The notes under the pieces were generated by a model that saw only the letters and a list, made by a program, of their open reading frames with translations, did no database searches and had not been told where the DNA came from. DNA of 64,000 bases, taken from the NCBI GenBank assembly GCA_951802425.1, contig OX637794.1, positions 372,001 to 436,000 of the forward strand, given 5' to 3'. This document shows, piece after piece, positions 43,335-54,100 of the stretch. The translations under genes were made by a program, and so were the position numbers. How positions within the stretch are numbered: the first letter of the stretch is position 1; each line of letters starts with the position of its first letter. Source of the stretch: Clavaria fumosa (taxonomy: Eukaryota > Basidiomycota > Agaricomycetes > Agaricales > Clavariaceae).

Positions 43335-43640
43335 ATAAACCAATCCCATCTGAAACGAGCTCGGCGTCCCCAGTAGGATTCCCACCTCCTGCATCATCCA
43401 GTGCCTCCACCGTGCGAAAACGACCTGGTTCACGCAAACCAAAGATTGTCCTCCCACAGTTGCCCACTACTGCGAAGCCAAAACAGCTTACAACCTTGGC
43501 GAAATCTGCGATGGCCTGGCATACACATGTGGATGCGGCGGCTCTGAAGGATGAGTTGGAAGCGAACAGAAGGGGTGGTAGCTCTCTTGACAAGGTGTGT
43601 TCATACAGAGGGTTAAACAGAAGGAGGAAGCATTGCAAGC
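43335..43640 (+). pseudogene. SWC5: Truncated SWC5/BCNT gene relic
   Basis: The plus frame encodes the BCNT-C domain of Swc5 (SWR1 chromatin remodeller subunit; bucentaur/CFDP1 family): KRPGSRKPKIVLPQLP, then LTTLAKSAMAWHTHV, then LKDELEANRRGGSSLDKV. The expected continuation FIQRVKQKEEALQAS followed by a stop is present in the next frame after GTG TG at about 43596, so a 1-nt deletion breaks the domain. The acidic N-terminal half is absent and repeat sequence lies upstream. The last bases are separate from the DBR1 3' end by about 35 bp. Confidence 0.75.
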
Positions 43641-43673
43641 CAGTTAAGATAGGAAACGGAGGCGGACTTAATG

Positions 43674-45413
43674 CTAAGGACGATGAACTAGCCGTTGATT
43701 GATTCTGTTTTCTATTTTCAACATCTGACAAAATGTGTTGGTCTGCGGATTTGAAAAGCTGGGCACTATTGCGGAGCATAGAAATGATGAGCACGCATCG
43801 CGTCAGTAAGAGTAAACTTTGCATACATGATTGAATTTTCTTCGCATTGTTTGCGCCATGTGGCCCGGGCGCGGTCATCACAAATTGTTGACAGTCATGG
43901 ATACTGTGTGATCCCGGTTTCTCACCAGCCCAAGTCTCGATATTCTCCATGACCCAGGCTAGCTCGTTCCTCACTAATTCCCTCGCCTGAGCCTCGGTTG
44001 GAAAGGGCACCTGCTCTGGGCTCAAGGACATGTAAGGATGGAAGGCGCGCGTGATCGCCAGCCACTCGGGGTCGTAAGTCAGTTCAGGCATTCTGCGCCG
44101 ATCCTCTTCGGATCGATGCGAGTTGGTGGTAGCGTGGGCTAGGGGTATGTCTAGAACCTGGAGCGTTTCGGTGAAATTAATGGGATGGATAGCAGAAATG
44201 TCAGGCACCTCTAGAAAGCGACGTCGAGGGAGGCATTTATCGAGCGCAAGAAATTTTGTGACCTTCTGCTCCATTGGCGCTGGCAACACAGTAACGGGTG
44301 CATCCGCCTCGGCGGTCTCATCGGGATTTTGACTCGGAATTGGTACTTGTGTTTCCTCCTCATCTTCCAACCTGATTTCGTCGGGGTTCTGGCTCAAGGT
44401 TGGGATGCCTGTGCTGTGATCCCCATGGTTCACCGCAGCTTCAAAGCGTACATGCAGATGGGCGGAGAACCACCATTCTGGTTGTAGGGTTCTGAGCAAG
44501 CCCATGAGGGGTGGCGAACCAAGGTTGCCAGAATTTATGTCTGAACGAAAATGAGTTTTGCGACGGAGGAGTTCTGCTGTATCGCCGAAGTGCTCGATAG
44601 ATTGCGGCCAGTCATGGGATAAAAAGATAGTGGGGGAGGAAAGCTGATATCAGCATTAAACAATATCCTGGTTTTTTGTTACGATGAGTATACGGACGAG
44701 GGACAATCGGCGGATATTGAACTCTCGGATGTGGTATATGCTCCTCACCGATGAGCTATCATAGGGTGATCTTTCAAAATGCCCTATGAGATGACTCAGT
44801 GTGTGCAACCAAACCAAGCTCGTAAAACCGCCTGACCTTTGCGGAAATGACGAGCGTTGAAGATCCCCGAGGCTCCCGCAATTTTCAGGCCGTTCACGTG
44901 CACGCAACCTGCATGGCCGAGGAAGTAGATATTAGGAGCCAACCAGCCTCCGTGATACCTGTTGGAATGAAATTTCAGTGCGCCGGTTTGCCAGCACGTT
45001 ATTCTACCTACAGCTCCCATAGATAATTAGACGCCTCGTGGTTTCCTCCTATGACAATGGTCAACATTGGTGCTTTCTTCTCGCCTGTATAATATCTGAG
45101 AGCGAGAATTAGTTATGAACCAAACGCAACGTGACAGTTGGTAAGGCTTGGGTATCACCCACTTGTGAAAATCTCCCAGCCGTCTATACTTGACCGGCAC
45201 CGCCATAGATTCCAGGTCTTGCTCATTTCGGACAGCTTGGAAATCGCCACATATGAGTAATAGATCAACACGATAGCCATTGCGCTCTTCTAGAGTCTGT
45301 ATGTAAGTGTAAATGGCATCCAGTTCTCCATGGCAGCAGCCTTCTACCGCAACCTGAAAGCCACAAGATCGGCGTAGAACTAGATAATGTGGAAGTAACA
45401 AGCACACCTTCAT
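43674..45413 (-). CDS. DBR1: RNA lariat debranching enzyme
   Basis: Seven exons (minus): 45413-45408, 45353-45163, 45095-45012, 44958-44837, 44783-44698, 44643-43827, 43765-43674; 465 aa. The enzyme hydrolyses the 2'-5' bond of intron lariats. The metallophosphoesterase motifs are all present: [28 protein letters not shown], the FLSHDWP strand and [29 protein letters not shown] follows, and the DBR1 C-terminal domain ends in [19 protein letters not shown], which depends on the 61-nt last intron. Exon 1 holds only Met-Lys. All introns are in frame. The fifth intron uses a GTCCGT donor. The divergent neighbour starts 262 bp upstream. Confidence 0.95.
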
Positions 45414-45675
45414 CTTTTTATCACTTTGTCGCCGCAGACGTGTCTTTAGTTTTTTGTGTGGTGGAGGCGCACGACTAGAATGGTGGACGAGAGGGGACGG
45501 TCCGCGCTGCCAAATCTGCTGCGTCCATGACTTGCAAAGGATGCGCGACATCTCTACAAGTCACATGACCCATCCCCGCTTCATGCTTCATTGTAGAGTC
45601 GGGGACTCGACGCATCAGAGACTCGAAGCAACTTTTTATCGCCTCATTGTACTGTCCCCCGTCTAAACGCTTAGG
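45414..45675. promoter_or_regulatory. Bidirectional promoter DBR1 / CM1 gene
   Basis: Only 262 bp lie between the two divergent start codons. No strong TATA box is seen. The interval likely holds both promoters. Confidence 0.5.
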
Positions 45676-48258
45676 ATGTCCGGCGCTTTGACTATGCAGG
45701 CAGACACGTCTGGCTTGTCATCTGGAACACACCCTGATCTGTCTTTGAGTTCACTATCTTCGAGCCTCTCTATTCCAACCAAATCGCACAGAGGGACAGC
45801 TCCCATCTCGACGTCCTCTTTAGAGGCGCCTCCGGAGGCGCCGTCACTGGAGCGGAAAGGTACTCCTTCAAGGAGGTTCGCGACCGGCGCGGACGATACA
45901 GACGGAGAGGATGGCGCATTGGAGACGCCGCAGAAAAAGCGATGGACAAATGCACCCAACACGCCAGTCGCATCTATGCCAAAGAGGAGACCAACCGAAA
46001 TTGGGTCAAAGGGCACGAGTTTGACATTGCGTGACCAGGAGAAGGTGCTATTGACTCTAACGGTTCCGAAGCGCTGATCGTGAACTCTTATCCCAGCATA
46101 TCGACAATCTCAAGAAAGAGAATTTTAACGTTAAACTACGTGTTCATTTCCTGGAGGAGCGGCTGGCACAGCTCGCTCCTGACCAAATCGATGCTGCTCT
46201 CAAACAGAATATCAACCTGAAGATCGAGGTTCAACAGCGAGGGATGGAACTGAAGAAGTTGAAGAAACTGGTGTTAGAGCTGGAACGAGGATTGGAGCGT
46301 CAGCAGCATGAATCTGCCAGATACAAGGAGCGCGAACACGAGAGGGGTCTTCTAGAGGAAAATATGGTGGAAATCGAGCGAGAGGCAGTCGAGGAAGATT
46401 TGAACGCCGTCCGAGATAAGCTTGCAGCGGCCACGATTGAACTGCAACAAAAGGATGACGAATTGGAAGAAAAGCAGCAGGAAATCGAGGAACTCATTGC
46501 CGAGCACCATCGCATTGTTGAAGTCGTTGAACAAGAATGGCGGGGCGAAGTCGAGGAAGCACGCGGTCAAGTCGAAGAATTGCGTGATGTGTGTCCTTTC
46601 TCTCGACTGAAATCCCCGTCTCAGATCAAATAATACAGGTTTTGGCTGAACGTGATGCAGAATCCAACAAAGCCATTGAAAAGTTGTCAGGCCAAATTTA
46701 TGAGCTGGAAGACGAGAATGACAAGCTCAAGGAGGAAAATGATCGACAGCGAGAAGAGGAGGCGGCTGTCATTGAAAAGTTGTCAGGCCAAATTTATGAG
46801 CTGGAAGACGAGAATGACAAGCTCAAGGAGGAAAATGAACGACAGCGAGAAGAGGAGGCGGCTGCTAATGAAGAAATCGATGCTCACCGCTCGAGGCAAG
46901 AAGAATTGGTACGGCATATCGAAGATCTCGTTGAGGAAATCCAGCGGGGGCGTCATGCTCACGAAACTCTCGAATCACAATTAGTTGCAGCCAGGCAAAC
47001 TCACGAGTTGGAGCAGCGGCAAGAACGCTCGGCTCTCGAGGCGAAAGAGGTTGAATTACGTTCTGTACGCGAGGACCTCTCACGAACGCAGTCCCTACTG
47101 TCTCGGCGAGAAATGGATCTTCAAGCTGTACAGACTGCACTACAAACCCTCGAAATGGAGTCGAAGAAGACCGGAGAGTCACACGCGACTGCAGAGATGG
47201 ATTTGTTGACCGTCCGCGCCAGAGTGGCAGAACTCGAGCAACGGCTATCGGAAGATCAAAGGTCTTTGCTGAATGCCGAATCGCAGTATCGAGACCAACT
47301 GACTGAGCGGAACACGCTTCTGCTGACTATCTATCAATACACGGAGAAGATCCTCGGCGTCGACAAGACTCCCGTCCGTGCGGTTCTCTTCTACCTTCGG
47401 AAATGAGATCTCATCCTCCCTTTTACTAACAGAAAAAAGGCACCCAAGGCGAGACGAAGCCATTTACTAACTTCAGCGTCTTTCGCGACAATCTCATTGC
47501 GCGCTTCAAGGCGCTCAGCCAAATCCAGACCGATTTTGAGAAGCGATGCAAAGAGATTGAATCCCGGTTCGCGGAGAGGACGAGCGAGCTGAAGAAGCAA
47601 CTCGACAAGCGGTGGAAACAGATCGATCAGCTCGAGGCGAACTTAAAGACGAACTCTGAGGTCAACGTTGCTTGGCGACGAAAGCTCAGCGCGAAGGAAG
47701 GCGAGTTGGAAGTCATCAAGGTCAGAGCTCTTCATTTCAGCATGGACCTTGTCTTTGCCTTGTCTCATGTAGCCGTGAGCACAAACAGTCGACGAATGCC
47801 GAACTAACAAACCAGCTCATGAACGCGAGCAAGGCGGCCCCAGTAGCAGACACTTTGGGGCTGCGGGCCCTGTCAGCGCGGGCTGTCAACGCGGAACGGC
47901 GGCTGATGACCGCTCAGAACCAGCTGGCGGCATGCGAGGAGAAAGTGTTGTCGATGGGCCAAAAGACGGTCTCCGCGGACCTCAAGTGGGAAGCGCGCGT
48001 GAAGGAGTATGAGACGCGCCTGAAAGCGGCCGAGGAACGTGTCAAGCGTGAAAGACAGGGAGGCAAAGAGCGCGTAGTTGAGCTCGAGAATACTATGAAG
48101 TGCGTCTCTCGACGGTTTGGCTTTGTTCATACAGCAAGAAAATTGACGCGGATTATTTTAGGAGTCTCCAACGACAGCTCGAGCTAGCCCACCGACGGAA
48201 TAAGCAATTGAACGACGTTATAGAAGTTCATAAGGGTGCTTCATCTGAAACATCATAG
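45676..48258 (+). CDS. CM1 (Cnn_1N) coiled-coil microtubule-nucleation protein, Mto1/Pcp1-like
   Basis: Six exons (45676-46044, 46097-46588, 46639-47373, 47433-47720, 47789-48099, 48162-48258) give 763 aa. Residues 1-115 are Ser/Thr/Pro-rich. The CM1 motif spans the first intron: LTLRDQEK, then HIDNLKKENFNVKLRVHFLEERL. CM1 binds and activates the gamma-tubulin complex in centrosomin, Mto1, Pcp1 and Spc110. The rest is an almost continuous coiled coil rich in Glu, Arg and Gln, with a short non-coil segment near TIYQYTEKILGVDKTP. It probably organises microtubule nucleation at spindle pole bodies or other sites. Whether it is Mto1 or Pcp1 cannot be settled here. A 32-residue segment is duplicated in tandem. 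Confidence 0.88.
46675..46866 (+). repeat. 96-bp in-frame tandem duplication in the CM1 gene
   Basis: The unit starting ATTGAAAAGTTGTCAGGCC at 46675 recurs at 46771 with period 96 and almost no change (a GAT/GAA codon and the unit edge). It encodes two copies of IEKLSGQIYELEDENDKLKE plus EN(D/E)RQREEEAA. The near identity implies a recent duplication. Thirty-two residues is not a whole number of heptads, so the coiled-coil register must be interrupted or stuttered. Confidence 0.92.
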
Positions 48259-48579
48259 ACTCGTTCTAACTTTTAAGGGACTTGATCAAACTAGTGTACC
48301 TAACTCTCTGTAATTTGTATCCGCTGCGACCACACCACAAATGTGTTCTCAGCAATCTCATGGAGGCCTAGTGTAATACCTCATCATTACTGTAACTGGG
48401 CTGGTTCGACGAAGAGGGTAGCAGTTTGTATTGCTTGTTTGAATCTCTATGACAGGTGCACGTCTAACTTGTTAGTTTAGAATGGACATCTACTTGTAAA
48501 GAGAGGGCTTCAAGGTGTCGCGCGACCAGGCCATCTACAAGAAGGATTAGAATGAGATAAGCAAACAAGGGGCAGAGCG
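48259..48579. other. Convergent intergenic region, nothing recognised
   Basis: This lies between the 3' ends of the CM1 gene and the asparaginyl-tRNA synthetase gene. It holds only weak open frames. It probably contains both 3' UTRs. Confidence 0.45.
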
Positions 48580-50710
48580 CTACCTCGGGTAAAGAGAACA
48601 TTCGCTTAGGATTAAAAAGAACGTTAAATGGAGATAACCATGTCCGGAAGAAAATGTCTCACCGTACGGTGTGCCTTCCAGCGAGCCACGCAAGGAAGCG
48701 CTACCAAAGAGAACCAGTCGTCAATGACGCCCACAGGATCCAAGTCATTAAATTGTCAAACCTCAACACCCAAGCCATATCCACCATGCTCACATGTGCC
48801 ATACTTGCGCTGGTCGGTAAACCAGTAGTATGGAGCGGAGTCAATGCCATGGCGCTTAAAGGCGGTAAGGAGTTCTTGTTCGTCAGTTATCCTCATCGAG
48901 CCACCAACGATCTCCCCAACGCCCGGCATCAGTAGATCGCAACTCTCCGTGTAAACTCGACCATCCGCGCCGGTGGAGTCACCTGTTATTCCTGTCTTCC
49001 TCTTCATGTAGAATGCTTTGAGTTCGGCCGGGAAGCCATACAAGAAGATCGGCACCCCCAATATGTCTGTCATTTGCCTCTCTGCTGCCTCCGCGATATC
49101 ATCTCCGACAGCATGGTCGACCATTTTTGTCTGGCCATCAACTAGGATCGCGTGCCCTTCTGCGTCCTCTGCTGGGCGCTTAATGCCGTGTGCGTTGAGC
49201 CATGCGATGGCGTCGACGTAAGAGAGACGCCGGAAGGGCCGCGCAGGCGCTGTGAAAGTGGGGTGGAGCAAGTGGATAAGCGCGCGGGACGTCGTGTCGG
49301 ACATAAGTGCGTCGACGACGTCGCAAATCTGTGGGGATTTCTTTGAGAAAGACATACAAGAGGTATAGAGAAAACCGACGCACGACAGCTTCAATGTGGT
49401 CCATGAGATCTTCGAATGTGATAAACGCGAGTTCTGCCTCAAGATGTGTGAATTCGCTGAGATGGCGTCTCGTTTGGCTGCAAAAGAATGACATTCATCA
49501 AGCTTCAGATAGCTTGCGCATGACTACTAACCTGTTCTCAGCTCTGAAACTCTCTTGGATGCAAAACACATCTCCCAGAGCAGGTAAACACGTTTCAAGG
49601 TACAATTGAGAACTTTGGGTGAGGAACGCGCTCTGCCCGTAGTAGTTGAAACTGAAGAGGGTAGCGCCGCCCTCGACCTGAGTCTGCACGAGACAGGGCG
49701 GCGTGACTTCGAGGAGCGCGCGGGTGGTGAGTGCGGTACGGAAGGCACTGAGTAGAGACGCGCGAAGACGGAGCACGGAAGAAGCATTTTCGCCACGAAG
49801 GACGAGGTGTCTGAGGTCGGCTTGGATCGAAGGATCGGCTTGCTGGGCGTGTAGAGCAGGGAAGGATCAATGCTAGAGAGAGAATCGCAAACGCGCAAGG
49901 CTGACCGCATTGAGAAGGTTGGTGAAAGCGTCTTCGCCGCCTGGTGCGGAGCCCAGGATACGCCAGTAATCGACGATGAGCTCATGTCCGCCTGGGGCAG
50001 ACTTGCCCTGTGGGACGGCTTGCAATGTTCCCACGAGCTCGACGCAAGATTCGAGGGTCAGACTAAGAGCATCGTAGGTCTGGTTCTGCGGATACGAGTC
50101 ACCTCATTAGGTTGGATAGTTGCATCTTACATCGATTGTGAACAGACTAACAACAAGACCAGACAAGACGGTTTGAAGGAAGCCTGTGCCATCGCGTAGG
50201 GTTAAGAAGGTGATGTCCTTCTGCTGACGGAGTCGATGGACCCAGCCGAATACGCGTACACGCTGTGATCGCTTCTCAGCGAGCTGAACAATCTTCGCCT
50301 AGAGAAATGGGATGATGAGCGCGATGGTGGTATAAGGAGGGAAATGATTGAACCCTGATTGCTGTTGGTAAGTTGGGATCTTCAACAAGACGAGTTTGCT
50401 TGCTCCCCTCGAGCAGCTTTTCCCTGCGTTCCTGTATCACTAATGCCGCGGTGGCGTCCTCCTCTTGCTTCTTCTTCTTTTTCTCTAAGCCTTCTGCGCC
50501 TTTCCTGGCCTTCTTGAGTGCGCTCTGGGTAGGCTCTTGGTAGGTTGCAGAGGGGTCAGCATCTTTGCATATGAGGAGTTGGAGTGGGGGTGAAGGGCCG
50601 TGAGTGAAGATGGCGAAGGCGAGCGACTGGTAAGGCTTTTGAAGTGAGCCATCGCCTGAAGTATCTGAGCCTGTTAATTCGTGTACGTGAATGGGAGTGT
50701 TCATGGTCAT
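48580..50710 (-). CDS. DED81: Asparaginyl-tRNA synthetase, cytosolic
   Basis: Eight exons (minus): 50710-50354, 50298-50152, 50085-49906, 49842-49532, 49477-49384, 49328-48762, 48700-48663, 48604-48580; 572 aa, the usual fungal length. It charges tRNA-Asn. The N-terminal extension (VHELTGSDTSGDG, Lys-rich helix) is typical of eukaryotic AsnRS. The OB-fold anticodon domain shows RVRVFGWVHRLRQQ and FLTLRDGTGFLQTVLSG. Class II motif 1 lies in LEVTPPCLVQTQVEGG; motif 2 in CIQESFRAENSQTRRHLSEFTHLEAEL; motif 3 in HGGYGLGVERFLAWL, assembled across a 61-nt intron. The protein ends ECSLYPR. All junctions keep frame. Confidence 0.96.
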
Positions 50711-51195
50711 GAGCGTATAGAAGTACGGGAGATAAAGACGGCTGATACAATATATATTATTGGACTGTTGGGTGAATGACTCGATTCGAGGCTAGTAAAG
50801 AAACGGTTATGTCGCCAGGCCGGGTGGCTACGCTCGTCCTACACAGATAAATTATTCAACGATTGCCTGCACTCTTCCGCCGAACCTGGCTGCCATTTAA
50901 ATGGGAGGGCAATTATCCACCTGTCGGGCGGGCGACATACAAGTGTGCGGAGACTACGCCATGCAACTCGATTGCCTAAACGGGTCTCTGCCAATCAACG
51001 CTCGCTCACGTGACCTCTTGAAAAGTTGAAAGGCAATTGGACTGCCATGGATGCTCAACGTTCAACGCTTATGGGCCTCCTTATCGCACCCTCGAACCTT
51101 CTGGATCACGTTCTTTCCATTTTTCAACCTAAAATGACTCTGGATTTTACACTGCAGCCGCCCGCTCTCCGTCGAACATCCAACATCTTGCGTTC
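50711..51195. promoter_or_regulatory. Divergent promoter region AsnRS / helicase-AAA gene
   Basis: This 485-bp interval lies between divergent genes. A TATATATTAT stretch (50749-50759) lies about 40 bp upstream of the AsnRS start. An open frame from 51026 (MKGNWTAMDAQRST) could be a 5' exon or upstream ORF of the helicase gene but shows no family similarity. Confidence 0.45.
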
Positions 51196-54100
51196 ATGGC
51201 CAACGCCAAGGCAAGGAGACTTACTAACCTTCTGCACACTATTATCAATGGAGAAACGAATCTCACCCCTCATAACACTTCCTACTTTCTAGAGGCAATA
51301 TACACCGCGCCGGATGCTATCTCATGTATTCACAAGATCAGGGCAAGCAAAAAAGGCCTACACAGTCTGCAACAGTCCCTGCGAATCGATCTCAGCTCAC
51401 TATTTCTTAATGGTTCAGCTAGCTCATTCCTTCAGTTCATTTCCGCCCCTGAGGTCGCTAACATCGACGGTGGTGCTTTCCTCAAAGATGTCCTTCTTAA
51501 GGTCGTGGATCCACCGCTCTTCTGGACGGCATTTGTGGACGCGTTTCGAGCTGGCGAACTGCAAGAGCAAGCCCAGGAGTCTTTCGCGCGGCTCCTGCTC
51601 CAGCTCGTCATGCTGCCGACAGAGCTAGCCGCTTCGTATCGCAAGCTGGCACAAGATAAATCGATTTTGCCTGCGCTCTTGAAGTCCCCTCATCTCAAAG
51701 TTAGGTCGACCGCGCAGAAAATCAAGCACGTTGTTGATACCTGTGCCAATTCTCGTATTCTGGCCGATCTAGAATCGGGCCCAGGTGGTCGACACGACAA
51801 CGACCTCGTCGACTTTCGCCAGATCGCGATTCTCCCCACTGCGGACGAGCTTGTTTACACCGGTATCTCATTCATTCAGCCAAGCATCATTCTGGAGGAT
51901 CCCAAAACAAGAGAAGATCGTATCGCCATTCATCTTGACAACCAGTTTCGGCTGTTGCGGGAAGACATGCTGTATGAGTTACGTGACGAGATCCAAGTCG
52001 CCCTTGGCAACAAGAAAACCAAGCAGCGTGCCTTTGAGATGAGCGGCTTCAGGTTAGGGAAGATACATTATGAGGTGAACTCCAAGCCCTGCAAATGGGG
52101 TTTGACACTGCAATGCAGTAAAGACCCAAAGGGACTGAAAGACGTGAAACCAGCCGATCGCAAGGCCCATCTCGCCAAACACAAGAGGTTCTTTCCGCAC
52201 CAGGCGATAGCGTGCCTCTTTGTTAACAACGAAATCGTCGGGTTTCCTTCAATCAATCGAGACGAAGAGCTGTTGGCGAAACAGCCCCCAATCATCGTTC
52301 TTCAATTTCGAGACCAGGCTAGCACCGTGAAGAGCCTTCTAAGGCTTCACACAGCCGAGGTTGATCGGATCAAACTTCTCATTATCGACACTGCGATCTT
52401 TTCGTACGAGCCGGTCCTCAAGGCCCTCCAGGACAAAACAACTCTACCGCTATCCAATGAGTTGCTTTTGTGGTCGGAGGGCGACCACCTAGTTCCGCCG
52501 TCAAACCAGCCAATCTCTCTTTTGAGGACAATCCAGGCCGATCATACCATTGATCTCGGAATGTCGCTAAAGATAGCAAAGCAAATCAAGCTCGACGAAT
52601 CCCAGGCTAAATCTTTCATTGCTGGACTGAGTCAGCGAGTTTCGTTGATCCAGGGACCGCCAGGTTACTTGTCATCTAACTTTTTAAAATATGATTTCTA
52701 AATACTACGGTATGTCCAGGGACAGGAAAATCTTTCATTGGCGCATTACTCGCAAAAGCAATTCACGATTTTACAACCTCAACAATTCTCGTCGTTTGTT
52801 ACACCAATCACGCACTGGACCAGTTCTTGGAAGATCTTTTGGACGATGGAATACCACACAGTAGCATTGTGCGACTCGGCAGCAAGTCGACTTCACGAAC
52901 GGCCCCTCTCGCTCTGTCGCAGATGAAAAATCCTCGCGTTCCATTCGTCAAGGCTGACTGGCATGAGATTGATGAGATGAAAAACGAGTCAAAATTCCTT
53001 TGCACGTCTCTTGATGACTTGTCGAAGCAATACGAGTCTGTTGCTCCTTCGTTGCAAGAACTGCTGAGCTATCTCGAGTTTGCTGAGCCAGATTATTTCG
53101 AGGCGTTCACCGTTCCTGTATCCACAGATGGGATGCAGCGTGTTGGAAGGCAGGGCCGGACCGTGCAACCCGACTATCTATTAGATAGATGGTGCCGCGG
53201 TTACGACGCGGGCCAATTCAAATCGTTTCCTAATGTCCAAGATGCCGAGGCCATCTGGAGAATGCCCCCAAGGGCTCGCCTATGTGAACGAGCGAAATGG
53301 AGACAAGCATTGCTAGTGGAGACCGTAGAGCAAATTTACGCTGCGGGGCATCGCTACAACACCTGTCAATCACGTATCGACCGCAAGTTCAAGCAAAGAG
53401 AAGCTGTCGTGTTGGCGAGCAAACGGATCATTGGCTGCACCACCACTGGAGCAGCCATGTATCGCGAGGCCATCCTCGCTGCGAGACCAAATGTGCTCCT
53501 GGTAGAGGAGGCTGGTGAGATACTTGAGAGTCATATCTTGACCGCACTTGGGCAAGATACGGAACAACTTATCCTCATTGGGGACCACAAGTGCGTTTGT
53601 TGTTGATTTAGTTGATAAGGTTTTCCCGACGGCTCACCATTATTCCTGGCCATGGCAGGCAACTTCGTCCCAAAGTCAGTAATTATAAGCTTACGGTTGA
53701 GAAGGGGGACGGTTATGATCTCAACCGCAGCCTTTTCGAGCGCCTAGTGCTTAAAGGCTATCCTCACCATACTTTGTTGTCACAACATCGCATGCGTCCA
53801 GAGATCTCTGCTCTTGTGCGAATGCTCACTTATCCCGACCTCGTTGACGCTCCAGAGACGAAAAATCGACCTGATCTTATGGGTGTGAGAGCTAACGTTG
53901 TGTTCATCAACCATGAACACGGCGAAGACGACGATTTGCAAATCGAGGATCTAAAGGATATGGGCATGAAATCGTCGAAGCAGAATCAGTGGGCTTTGTT
54001 TTCTTTGACCAGGGTTGATCCCAGTTTTTTGACACTTGTGTTTGTCGCTTTTACTGGCAGGTTTGAAGTGCGGATGGTGTTGAAAATTGTGCGATACCTG

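Noticed and set aside
43132..43673. Extension of DBR1 by read-through of its last intron
   Set aside because: The open frame continues, but splicing at 43826/43766 restores the conserved family C-terminus (NPQT...IENRIN). The read-through is antisense to the SWC5 relic.
53500..53520. Loss of the helicase DEAD-box Asp (VEEAG instead of DEA)
   Set aside because: As far as I recall, Glu at this place is usual in the ZNFX1-like branch, so it is not taken as inactivation.
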